From assembly GCF_022370835.2 (NCBI RefSeq), contig NZ_CP092365.1, positions 2,542,001 through 2,606,000 of the forward strand: DNA of 64,000 nt, written 5' to 3'. Of this stretch, positions 36,401 through 44,608 are shown piece after piece. Numbering within the stretch: the stretch's first letter is position 1; each line of letters starts with the position of its first letter. Under the pieces are notes generated by a model. It saw nothing but the letters and a program-made list of their open reading frames with translations, had not been told where the DNA came from and did not search any database. Source of the DNA: Mycolicibacillus parakoreensis (GTDB lineage: Bacteria; Actinomycetota; Actinomycetes; Mycobacteriales; Mycobacteriaceae). The position numbers and the translations under genes were made by a program.

Positions 36401-38879
36401 ACAACACCGGGCGACGCAGGTTGGCCACCCAATAGTCGGCGTCGAAGCTCGGATCGGCCACACCGGTGGTGCTGATCACCGGGATCTGAGGCCGCCGCGG
36501 CGTTAGATCAGCCAACTGCTCACCCAACGGCGCCAAAATCGGATCCACGATCGGGTTATGACTGGCCACATCGACCTCGACACGACGCGCCAACCGATTC
36601 TGGGCCTCCACCACGGCGATGACCTCATCGACCTGCTCAACAGGCCCGGCGATCACCGTCTGACGCGGCGAGGCATGCACCGCCACCGTCACCCCCGCAA
36701 ACCCATCGATCACCGCCTCAGCAGCCGCGCCATCCAACTCCACCAACGCCATCGCACCCTGACCGGAAAGCCGCGCCATCAACGCCGACCGCACCGCGAT
36801 CACCCGCAACCCCTGACCCGCCGACAACGCCCCGGCCACCACCGCAGCCGACACCTCCCCCATCGAATGCCCAATCACCGCATCCGGATACACCCCATAG
36901 GCAGCCCACAACCGCGCCAACGCCAACTGCACACCCACCAACACCGGCTGAATCCGCTCAATACCAACAACCGGCTGCCCCGACTCCAACACCGACCGCA
37001 ACGAAAACCCCGCCGCAGCCACAAACTCCGACTCCAACTCATCAACCGCCGCCGCAAACGCCGGCTCATCAACCAACAACCGCCGACCCATACCAGCCCA
37101 CTGCGACCCCTGACCGGAGAACACAAACACCGTGCCGGGTCCGGTCGGTGCGGTCGGGTCGTACAGCACGCCCGGTGCGGGGGTGCCGGCGGCGAATGCT
37201 CGCAGGCCGGCGGCGGCTTCGGCGTGGTCGCGGGCGCACACGATGCCGGCCGGGGCGCTGCACGCGCGGCGCCCGAGGGTGTGGGCGACGTCGAGAAGGT
37301 CGGTGCCGGCGCCGTCGGTTTCGAGCCAGTCGGCCAGTGTCCGGGCGGCGTCGCCGACCCGTTCGGCGCTCTTGCCCGAGATCATCAGGGCGCTCACGGC
37401 AGGGGGGTGCGACGACCCCGCGGCGGTGTCGGTGGTCGCCGGGTCGGGGCCCTGTTCCACCACGATGTGGGCGTTGGTGCCGCCCAGACCGAACGACGAC
37501 ACCGCCGCGCGTCGCGGCCCGTCGACGGTGGGCCACGGACTGGTCTCGGTGGGCACGTACAGACGGGTCGACGCCGCGTCGATCGCGGGATTCCACTGGG
37601 TGAAGTGCAGGTTCGCCGGCAGGTGTGCGTGCTGCACCGCCAGGACCGTCTTGATGAACCCGGCGATGCCGGCGGCGGCCTCCAGGTGCCCCATGTTGGT
37701 TTTGACCGCACCGAGCGCGCAGCGCGCCTCGCCGCGCCCGTAGACCGCGGCGAGGGCGTCGAACTCGATCGGGTCACCGAGTGCGGTTCCGGTGCCGTGG
37801 GTTTCGATGAAGTTCACCGAGGCGGCCGCGACGTCGGCGGACCGCAGCGCCTGGCGGATGACGTCGCGCTGCGCGGGCGCGTTGGGCGCGGTCATCCCGT
37901 TGGAGCGCCCGTCGGAGTTGACCGCCGATCCGCGTACCACGGCGAGCACCCGATCACCGTCGCGAACCGCGTCGGTCAACCGTTTGAGCACCACCAGCCC
38001 GGCGCCCTCGCCGCGGACGAACCCGTCGGCTCCGGCGTCGAAGGCGTGGCATGCTCCACGCGGGGACAGCATGCCCCATTTGGACAGCGCCAGTTGGGTT
38101 TCGGGCCGCAGAATCAGGTTGACCCCGCCGGCCAGCGCCACGTCGGCCTCACGCAGCCGCAGGCTCTGGCAGGCCAGGTGGATCGAGACCAGCGAGGACG
38201 AGCACGCGGTGTCCACCGCGACCGCCGGGCCGCGCAGGCCCAACTGGTAGGCGATCCGGCCGACGGTGATGCTGTGGGCGTTGCCGGTGGCGCAGTAGGC
38301 GTCGATGGTCTCCGGGTTGGCCGCCGAGGCGCTTTGGTACTCGTTGTAGTACACCCCGGCCATCACCGCGGTGCGGGTGTCGGCCAGGTCGGCGGCGACG
38401 AATCCGGCGTTCTCCAACGCCTCGACCGCCACCTCCAGCAGCACCCGTTGCTGCGGGTCCATGCCCTCGGCTTCGCGCGGGGAGATCCCGAAGTAGTCGG
38501 CGTCGAAGCCGGTGACCTCGGGGAGGAAACCGCCCCACTTGGAGGCCATCCGTCCCGGGGCGAACGGGTCCGGGTCGTAGAAGGCGTCGGCGTCCCACCG
38601 GTCCGGCGGCACCTCGCCGATGGCGTCACCGCCGCCGGTGAGGAACTCCCAGTAGCGTTGCGGGCCGACACCGGCGCCGGGGAAGCGACATCCCACGCCG
38701 ATCACGGCGATCGGTTCGGCCGTCGCGATGCGGGAGGACTTGTCGAACTGCCCGCTCAGCGCGTCGCGCTGGTCGGCGGTCATTCCCGAGATCCGGTCGT
38801 AGGTCGTCACCGGAGTCCGTGGAGTCGCCGACCGCGCCGAGGTCGGTGAAGTCGAGTTCGCTGAAGTCGCTGACGTCAT
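33426..38879 (-). CDS. PKS3: PpsD-like type I polyketide synthase (KS-AT-DH-KR-ACP)
   Basis: 1,817 residues (PpsD about 1,827). KS Cys226 in VDTACSSSLV; AT Ser672 in GHSMGEVSAA with a VASH substrate motif; DH with HRVHGQPVLP (near 950) and DAVLQ (near 1111); KR with GGLGGLG (near 1434) and Tyr1574 in GAYAAANAWLD; ACP Ser1730 in LGMDSLMAV; basic C-terminal tail QQRAAARRRAAARRK, as in PpsD, probably docking to PKS4. No enoyl reductase, so an enoyl product is expected unless a trans-acting reductase helps. Bases 36306-37136 (AT) are almost the same as PKS1/PKS2. ATGA overlap with PKS2. Confidence 0.94.
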   Translation of the reverse strand: MTSATSANSTSPTSARSATPRTPVTTYDRISGMTADQRDALSGQFDKSSRIATAEPIAVIGVGCRFPGAGVGPQRYWEFLTGGGDAIGEVPPDRWDADAFYDPDPFAPGRMASKWGGFLPEVTGFDADYFGISPREAEGMDPQQRVLLEVAVEALENAGFVAADLADTRTAVMAGVYYNEYQSASAANPETIDAYCATGNAHSITVGRIAYQLGLRGPAVAVDTACSSSLVSIHLACQSLRLREADVALAGGVNLILRPETQLALSKWGMLSPRGACHAFDAGADGFVRGEGAGLVVLKRLTDAVRDGDRVLAVVRGSAVNSDGRSNGMTAPNAPAQRDVIRQALRSADVAAASVNFIETHGTGTALGDPIEFDALAAVYGRGEARCALGAVKTNMGHLEAAAGIAGFIKTVLAVQHAHLPANLHFTQWNPAIDAASTRLYVPTETSPWPTVDGPRRAAVSSFGLGGTNAHIVVEQGPDPATTDTAAGSSHPPAVSALMISGKSAERVGDAARTLADWLETDGAGTDLLDVAHTLGRRACSAPAGIVCARDHAEAAAGLRAFAAGTPAPGVLYDPTAPTGPGTVFVFSGQGSQWAGMGRRLLVDEPAFAAAVDELESEFVAAAGFSLRSVLESGQPVVGIERIQPVLVGVQLALARLWAAYGVYPDAVIGHSMGEVSAAVVAGALSAGQGLRVIAVRSALMARLSGQGAMALVELDGAAAEAVIDGFAGVTVAVHASPRQTVIAGPVEQVDEVIAVVEAQNRLARRVEVDVASHNPIVDPILAPLGEQLADLTPRRPQIPVISTTGVADPSFDADYWVANLRRPVLLQQAVRTAAAEHATFIEISPHPVLTYALSDTLGSNTAVVPTLLRDQPESLTFHAHKTIAATPAVPDGRLIDLPPTPWRHTDYWVKTPTAAPVGDHPLLGAHVELPSGHAWQADVGTATLPWLADHRVHGQPVLPAAAFAEMALAAGRDALGDTAAGLARLEVEQMLPLDEQTRVTTQLSIDDNRVEILSRSAEGTWARHAVAHLVTETDHRQPRGADDADDADGTVVAPADFYTALRRTGAYHGPAFAALTRIVRRADGGAATEITLPEEATPHRGYRLHPVLLDAVLQSVAAAVTEQTPGEADTTYLPVSVEAIRVFPATIGRRARCYAELSDLDADGKLGHAVLTDDAGTPLAELDGIYLRRVQRRTVPLPLSQKLFQAVWESTAAPQPTDDAAAAGSWLVLSAGAADTAAEFTRRFAAPQRRLHSATLGDEPAVLEAFAAAAGDPEHPPAGVVVVLDTVGFDAAGDHGSGIDDTVGAASDLLWNLATTVRAIVNGWHGTAPRLWLISDGGLGAAGGTHHPTIGALRGLIRVLGYEHPDLRATMIDLDDVADPVATASSELQAGGTDDVIAWRGAERYVERLARARIDTDRRGAQIRGDGAYLLTGGLGGLGLVIAGWLADRGAGRIVLNSRSAPAGEQADALAALQDRADVAVVTGDIAEPDVADRLVAAAEQTGLALRGVIHGAAVIDDRIVATLDQDSLQRVWRPKAVGALRLHHATAGRDLDWWVGFSSMASLLGSPGQGAYAAANAWLDALIEWRRAGGLPGTAINWGQWADVGAARALSLGVLDPLDPAEGIAALEAVLAARPARVGVARLRLDRAAAAFPELRHLGYFAHLAGELDSDPADEQWGGPEALRELDPDAVTPAVIARLRSRIAAIMGFPSAETVDETAPLTTLGMDSLMAVRIRNTVRGDFGVEPPVALLLQRATLADLAADLIGQLDLTGPADPGGAADADAATPPGGVAGRAQQRAAARRRAAARRKVGQRA
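36306..37136 (-). repeat. 831-bp near-identical AT patch shared with PKS1 and PKS2
   Basis: Aligns without gaps to 41846-42676 (and 47347-48177) with only scattered substitutions, while sequence just outside on both sides is clearly divergent. Covers most of the AT domain, including GHSMGE. The patch carries the distinct codon style of the 2.95-kb repeat, best explained by gene conversion. Confidence 0.85.
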
Positions 38880-41800
38880 CGTGTCCCCCCTGATTCCACG
38901 CTGGCGAACAGTTCGTCGAGCAGGCCGTCGGGGCCGGTGTCGTCGCTGTCGCCGGTGTCACTGTCGCTGTCGTCGCCGGTGTCGCCGCCGGGTCCGGGGT
39001 GGCGTCGCTCATCGGGGTGCGCCCGGGCCGCACGCCCGGGGCCGTCGGAGTCCGATGGCGGCGCCACCCTGTCGGTGAGGTGGGCGGCCAGCGCCGAGAT
39101 CGTGGGATGGTTCCACAGCATGGTGGCCGACAGGTCCACGCCGACCACCTTTTTGGCTTCCCGCAGCACCGTCATCGCCATCATCGAGTCCAGGCCCAAC
39201 TCGGGGAACGGTTGCTCGACGTTGATCGCCGTGGCGGGCATGCCGAGTTCCCCGGCCAGGATGGTCTGCAGCGTGGTCTCCAGTTCGGCGCGGATCGCCG
39301 GGGGTGCCATGCTCGACCAGTCGCGGCCGGCCGTCGCGGTGTCCGCGGTGTCCTCGATGACCGCGGCGGTGTCGACCGCGGTGTAGCGCAGTCCCCGGAT
39401 GTCGGCCAGCACGGCGCCGTCGGGGGCGCGCACGGCGATGTCGACCAGCAGGTCCGCGCCGTGGTCGCCGCCGCGGCGGCGCACCTCCACGACGGCCTCG
39501 CCCGGGGCGGAGTCGGCCAGCCACACCCCCTCGGCGGCGGCGGGAAGCAACAGCCGGGTGTCGGCGCCATCGACCAGCCGTGCGACGTGGATCGCCGCGT
39601 CGAGCGTCGCGGGGATGGTGCCGCCCGGCGCAGTGAGGTCGGCGTGGGCCCTGTCGGGTCCGCGGTGCAGCGCAGGGATCGACCAGTCGAACGGTTGGCC
39701 GTCGATGCCGAAGGTGCGCTGCAGCTCGGCCATCGAGGTGTCGTCGGGGCGCAGCGCCGCGGGGGCGTCGGTCTCGGCGCCGTCCCCGGCGGGGCTCAGC
39801 GCGGAGGTGCTCAGGGCGGCACCGGCGTGGCTGACCCAGTGGCCGGCGTCGGCGGTGGCCTCGGCGCACCGCGATGTCACGGTGACGGTGCCGGGCGAGT
39901 CGGCGCCGTCGGCGACCACCCGGATGGTGCGGGCCCGGTCGACGACGATCGGATAGTCGAAGGTGACGTCGCGCAACGCGACCGCCCCGCTTGAGAGCCC
40001 GGCCTGCCACAGGGTGGCGATCAGCACCGAGACCGGCACCACGTCGACACCGTCGACGCGGTGCGCACCCGGATACGGGGTGGTGTCGGGGTCCAGGCTG
40101 GCCTGCCACCAGTGCAGCGGCGGGGCGGTGTCGACCGCGACGTGGTGGCCGAGCAGCACCCCGTCGCGGGCGGGCGCCACCGCGGCGCGCAGCCGGTGTT
40201 CGATCGCGCGCCACTGCGGATCGGTGTCGGCGGTGTCGGCGGTGTCGGCGGTGTCGGTGGGGGGCGCCAACGCGTCGAGCACCGGCAGCGCGGTGCGGGC
40301 CCGGTAGCGGGCGGCCAGCTGCTCCCAGTCGGCGTCGACCACGACGGCCCGGATCGCCGAATCCGGTGCGAGCAGCGACGGTAGCGCGCTGATCGCCACG
40401 TCGCGGTCCATCGGGCGCAACCCGACGTCGGTGGTCTCGGGCTCGTCGTGTCCGTCGGTGCGCCACAGCCCCCAGTCGATGACCGTGGCCGGCAGACCCA
40501 GGGCGTGGCGCGCCTGGGCGAACGCGTCGAGAAACGCGCCGGCGGCGGTGTAGTGGCCCAGCCAGCGCGATCCGAGGATCCCGGTGACCGAGGAGAACAG
40601 CACGAACCGTCGGAGCGGGGTTTTCAGGCTGAGTTTGTGCAGCACCGCGACCGCGTCGAGCTTGGGCCGGAACATCGCGGTGACGTCTCCGTCGGTCATC
40701 TGGTCCAGCAGCGCGGGCCCGCCCCCGAGGGCGGCCAGGTAGATCCCGTCCAGCGGTGGCAGGTCGGCGCCGAACCGGGCGAACAGGTCGGCCATGGCCT
40801 CGGGGTCGGCGGCGTCGGCGGCCACCGTCACCAGCCGGGTATCGGGCAGACGCTCGGCGATCGCCTCGAGGCGCGAGCCCGGGTTGCGCGACGCCGCAAC
40901 GATGGTCGTGGCGCCCATCGCGGCGAGTTGGCCGATCAGGGTCGGGCCGATGCTGCCGGTGGCGCCGATGACCAGCTGGCTGCTCTCCGGCGGCAACCGC
41001 AGTGCCGGGGCGGCGACGTCGGTGCGGCGTCGCAGCCGCGGCACGTGGCGGCGCCCGCCGTGGTAGGCCACCTGATCATCGCGGCCGGTGGTGGCCGTTT
41101 CCTCGCGCACTGCCCGGGCCAGCAGCTCGGGGGGCAGCGCGTCGTCGACATCGATGATGCCGCCCCAGATCTCGGGGTGCTCGACGGCGAGGGTGCGCGC
41201 CAGTCCCCACAGGATCGCGTGGGCCGGGTTGGCCTGCCCGGAGTCGACGACGGGCTGGGCGTCGCGGGTGACGACGGTCAACGCCGGCGGATCCGGCGCG
41301 GCGGCAAGAAGGATCGCCAGCTGGCGCAGCTCGGCGAAACACCGGTATCCCGCCGCGATGTCGAAACGGTCCGGCGCGACGGCCGGGGCGTACACTACCC
41401 GGGTGACGCCGGTCAGGTCGGCAGCGGTGTCGGCCACGCCCGGCTCGGCGAGGGTGACCGGGCATCCGAGGGTCGCGACGAGCTCGTCGCAGAGCGCGGA
41501 ATCACCGACGACCCACCAGTGCTCGCGCGCGCCGGCGCCCGCGGTCTCCGCGGGTGCAGCCAGATCCTCGGCGGGCCAGGCCAATTCGTAGTGCCAGTCG
41601 CCGGGGACCGTGGTGGCGGGCATCTGCTGCGGCCCGCTGGTCGGTGGGGTGGGGGGGTGTAGGGGGGTCCAGTGGTGGGTGTGGTGCCAGGGGGTGGTGG
41701 GCAGAAGGATGTGGGGTTCGGGTGGGTGCGGTGTGGTGGGGGGTCGGGTGGTGTGGGTGGCGTTGAGGTTGGTGTGGAAGGCCAGGGCCTCGTGGGTGTG

Positions 41801-44608
41801 GCGGGTCAGGGTGGCCAGGGTGTGGTGGTGGGTGTCGGTGTCGGTGAGGGTGTCGCTCAGCGCGTAGGTCAACACCGGGTGGGGGCTGATCTCGATGAAG
41901 GTCCCGTGCTCGGCGGCCGCGGTGCGCACCGCCTGCTGCAACAACACCGGACGCCGCAGATTGGCCACCCAATAGTCGGCGTCGAAACCCGGATCGGCCA
42001 CACCGGTGGTGCTGATCACCGGGATCTGAGGCCGCCGCGGCGTTAGATCAGCCAACTGCTCACCCAACGACACCAAAATCGGATCCACGATCGGGTTATG
42101 ACTGGCCACATCCACCTCGACACGACGCGCCAACCGGTCCTGGGCCTCCACCACGGCGATGACCTCATCGACCTGCTCAACAGGCCCGGCGATCACCGTC
42201 TGACGCGGCGAGGCATGCACCGCCACCGTCACCCCCGCAAACCCTTCGATCACCGCCTCAGCAGCCGCGCCATCCAACTCCACCAACGCCATCGCACCCT
42301 GCCCGGAAAGCCGCGCCATCAACGCCGACCGCACCGCGATCACCCGCAGCCCCTGACCCGCCGACAACGCCCCGGCCACCACCGCAGCCGACACCTCCCC
42401 CATCGAATGCCCAATCACCGCATCCGGATACACCCCATAGGCAGCCCACAACCGCGCCAACGCCAACTGCACACCCACCAACACCGGCTGAATCCGCTCA
42501 ATACCAACAACCGGCTGCCCCGACTCCAACACCGACCGCAACGAAAACCCCGCCGCAGCCACAAACTCCGACTCCAACTCATCAACCGCCGCAGCAAACG
42601 CCGGCTCATCAACCAACAACCGCCGACCCATCCCAGCCCACTGCGACCCCTGACCGGAGAACACAAACACCGTGCCCGCCCGGCACGCCCCGACATGCGG
42701 GCCCACCACACCCGGAGCCGCATACCCCTGCGCCACCGCCGTCAACCCGGCGACAGCCTGCTCACGATCGACAGCAGCCACCGTGGCGAACACCGGATAT
42801 TGACTGCGGTGATGGTTCAACGTATGCGCCACATCAGCCACACCGACCCCCTCAGCAGCCCCATCACGAAGCCACTGCGCCAACACCGCCGCCGTCGCAC
42901 TCACCCGCTGAGCACTCTTACCCGAAACCACCAACGTCGACACCGCACCCGAACCCGAACCCGAGCCCGCGCCAGCACCCGCACCCGAGCCCACGGCAGC
43001 ATCCGAGCCCGGCCCCGACTGCGGGGCCTGCTCCAACACCACATGAGCATTGGTCCCGCCAAACCCGAACGACGACACCCCAGCCCGACGCACCCGCCCG
43101 GTCTGCGGCCACGCCGTCATCCGATCAACCACCTTCAACCCCAACTCCGCAAACGGAATATGCGGATTCGGATCGACAAACCCCCGAGTCGCCGGCAACT
43201 GCGCACGCGAGACCGCCAACACCGCCTTGATGAACCCCGCAATACCGGCCGCGGCCTCCAAATGCCCCAGATTCGACTTCACCGCCCCCACCAAAAGCGG
43301 CGAATCCCCATCACGACCACGACCCAACACCGTGCCCAACGCCCGAGCCTCAATCGGATCACCTAACAACGTGCCCGTGCCATGAGCCTCCACATAATCA
43401 ACCTCACGCCCCGCCACACCGGCATTGGCATACGCCGAACGCAACACCGCCATCTGCGCCGACGGATTCGGCGCCATCAACCCATTCGACCGACCATCAG
43501 AATTCACCGCCGACCCACGCACCACCGCCAACACCCGATCACCATCAGCAACCGCATCAGCCAACCGCTTGAGCACCACCACCCCAGCACCCTCACCACG
43601 CACAAACCCATCCGCCGAAGCATCAAACGCATGACACGCCCCCGACCCCGACAACGCCTCAGCCACATCAAAACTCCGCGTCACCGCCGGCGACAACACC
43701 ACATTCACACCACCGGCCAACGCCACATCCGCATCCCCACAACGCAGACTCTGACACGCCAAATGCACCGCAACCAACGACGACGAACACGCCGTATCCA
43801 CCGTCAACGACGGCCCCCGCCAATCAAAAAAATACGACACCCGATTAGCAATAACGCTCAACGCACCACCGGTACCCGAATACGCATCCACACGCCCCAA
43901 ATCCGACGACGCCAAATACCCATACTCACCCAGACACGCACCCGCAAAAACACCAGTCAAACTGCGCCGCAACGACTCCACCGGAAAACCGGCATCCTCC
44001 AACGCCTCATACACAACCTCCAACAACAACCGCTGCTGAGGATCCATCTTCGCCGCCTCCCGCGGCGACACCTCAAAAAACTCCGCATCAAAACCACCCA
44101 CATCATCCAAAAACGACCCCCACCGCGTCGTCCCCGCCAACGCAGCAGCCGCCTCCGACGACCCCACCCCAAACGAATCCCACCGCCCAGCAGGAACCTC
44201 ACCAACCGCCGACAAACCCTCACACACAAAACGCCACAACGCCTCCGGACCACTCACCCCACCCGGAAAACGACACCCCACCCCCACCACAGCAACCAAC
44301 CCCTCATCAGAGCCAGAGCCAACCACCGAACCCCCCACAACACCCTCATCAACAACCGAGGACTCAACCCCACACAAAAAACCCACCAACGCATTCACCG
44401 ACGGATGAGCCCACAACTCCACCGGCGACACCGACCGCCCCACCAACTCCGACAACTCACCAGACAACACCACCGCATCCTTCGACCCCACCCCGAGATC
44501 ACTCAAAGACGCATCACAATCAACCTCACCAACACCACACCCCAAAACGGCAACCAAATAATCAACCAACCACCCCCGCAGGGTGTCTGGGTCCATCGGG
44601 GCGCTCAC
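38876..44608 (-). CDS. PKS2: type I polyketide synthase (ACP-KS-AT-KR-DH-ACP)
   Basis: 1,910 residues. Residues 1-992 are encoded by the long direct repeat and equal PKS1: FAAL-type ACP Ser42 (LGVGSKDAV), KS Cys274 (DTACSSSLV), AT Ser735 (GHSMGEV). The second half is unique. KR comes first: VIGATGSIG near 1213 and Tyr1353 in GHYTAAGAFLD, with Gly where the KR-tetrad Asn is expected. A DH-like domain follows: HRVDGVDVVP near 1516 and DAAIH near 1668. Final ACP Ser1808 in LGLDSMMA, then an Asp/Ser-rich tail. KR before DH is unlike usual modules but may match PpsA. GTG start overlaps the PKS1 stop (GTGA). Confidence 0.92.
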   Translation of the reverse strand: MSAPMDPDTLRGWLVDYLVAVLGCGVGEVDCDASLSDLGVGSKDAVVLSGELSELVGRSVSPVELWAHPSVNALVGFLCGVESSVVDEGVVGGSVVGSGSDEGLVAVVGVGCRFPGGVSGPEALWRFVCEGLSAVGEVPAGRWDSFGVGSSEAAAALAGTTRWGSFLDDVGGFDAEFFEVSPREAAKMDPQQRLLLEVVYEALEDAGFPVESLRRSLTGVFAGACLGEYGYLASSDLGRVDAYSGTGGALSVIANRVSYFFDWRGPSLTVDTACSSSLVAVHLACQSLRCGDADVALAGGVNVVLSPAVTRSFDVAEALSGSGACHAFDASADGFVRGEGAGVVVLKRLADAVADGDRVLAVVRGSAVNSDGRSNGLMAPNPSAQMAVLRSAYANAGVAGREVDYVEAHGTGTLLGDPIEARALGTVLGRGRDGDSPLLVGAVKSNLGHLEAAAGIAGFIKAVLAVSRAQLPATRGFVDPNPHIPFAELGLKVVDRMTAWPQTGRVRRAGVSSFGFGGTNAHVVLEQAPQSGPGSDAAVGSGAGAGAGSGSGSGAVSTLVVSGKSAQRVSATAAVLAQWLRDGAAEGVGVADVAHTLNHHRSQYPVFATVAAVDREQAVAGLTAVAQGYAAPGVVGPHVGACRAGTVFVFSGQGSQWAGMGRRLLVDEPAFAAAVDELESEFVAAAGFSLRSVLESGQPVVGIERIQPVLVGVQLALARLWAAYGVYPDAVIGHSMGEVSAAVVAGALSAGQGLRVIAVRSALMARLSGQGAMALVELDGAAAEAVIEGFAGVTVAVHASPRQTVIAGPVEQVDEVIAVVEAQDRLARRVEVDVASHNPIVDPILVSLGEQLADLTPRRPQIPVISTTGVADPGFDADYWVANLRRPVLLQQAVRTAAAEHGTFIEISPHPVLTYALSDTLTDTDTHHHTLATLTRHTHEALAFHTNLNATHTTRPPTTPHPPEPHILLPTTPWHHTHHWTPLHPPTPPTSGPQQMPATTVPGDWHYELAWPAEDLAAPAETAGAGAREHWWVVGDSALCDELVATLGCPVTLAEPGVADTAADLTGVTRVVYAPAVAPDRFDIAAGYRCFAELRQLAILLAAAPDPPALTVVTRDAQPVVDSGQANPAHAILWGLARTLAVEHPEIWGGIIDVDDALPPELLARAVREETATTGRDDQVAYHGGRRHVPRLRRRTDVAAPALRLPPESSQLVIGATGSIGPTLIGQLAAMGATTIVAASRNPGSRLEAIAERLPDTRLVTVAADAADPEAMADLFARFGADLPPLDGIYLAALGGGPALLDQMTDGDVTAMFRPKLDAVAVLHKLSLKTPLRRFVLFSSVTGILGSRWLGHYTAAGAFLDAFAQARHALGLPATVIDWGLWRTDGHDEPETTDVGLRPMDRDVAISALPSLLAPDSAIRAVVVDADWEQLAARYRARTALPVLDALAPPTDTADTADTADTDPQWRAIEHRLRAAVAPARDGVLLGHHVAVDTAPPLHWWQASLDPDTTPYPGAHRVDGVDVVPVSVLIATLWQAGLSSGAVALRDVTFDYPIVVDRARTIRVVADGADSPGTVTVTSRCAEATADAGHWVSHAGAALSTSALSPAGDGAETDAPAALRPDDTSMAELQRTFGIDGQPFDWSIPALHRGPDRAHADLTAPGGTIPATLDAAIHVARLVDGADTRLLLPAAAEGVWLADSAPGEAVVEVRRRGGDHGADLLVDIAVRAPDGAVLADIRGLRYTAVDTAAVIEDTADTATAGRDWSSMAPPAIRAELETTLQTILAGELGMPATAINVEQPFPELGLDSMMAMTVLREAKKVVGVDLSATMLWNHPTISALAAHLTDRVAPPSDSDGPGRAARAHPDERRHPGPGGDTGDDSDSDTGDSDDTGPDGLLDELFASVESGGTR
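40225..40257. repeat. 9-bp tandem repeat in PKS2 linker
   Basis: Unit GGCGGTGTC repeated three times plus a partial copy. It encodes a Thr-Ala-Asp repeat (TDTADTADTADTD) in the KR-DH linker. Likely to vary in copy number without harming the frame. Confidence 0.75.
41634..44583 (-). repeat. 2.95-kb direct repeat, copy A (PKS2 ACP-KS-AT)
   Basis: 2,950 bp matching 47135-50084 at a constant offset of 5,501 bp; I found no mismatch in the many lines compared, and the translations in sense and antisense frames agree. Sequence diverges at once outside (41633 C against 47134 G; 44584 T against 50085 C). Coding-strand third positions favour G and T, unlike the C/G-ending codons of neighbouring PKS segments. 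Confidence 0.95.
41646..41667 (+). other. G-quadruplex motif at edge of repeat copy A
   Basis: Plus-strand G runs at 41646-41649, 41651-41657 and 41662-41667 give four G3 tracts with loops of 1-4 bases. The plus strand is the template strand of the PKS genes. The motif begins 12 bp inside the repeat boundary. Confidence 0.6.

Noticed and set aside
42940..42990. Hexamer-like CCCGAA/CCCGAG run looking like a CRISPR or satellite
   Set aside because: It encodes the Gly/Ser/Ala linker between KS and AT in frame; no spacer structure.
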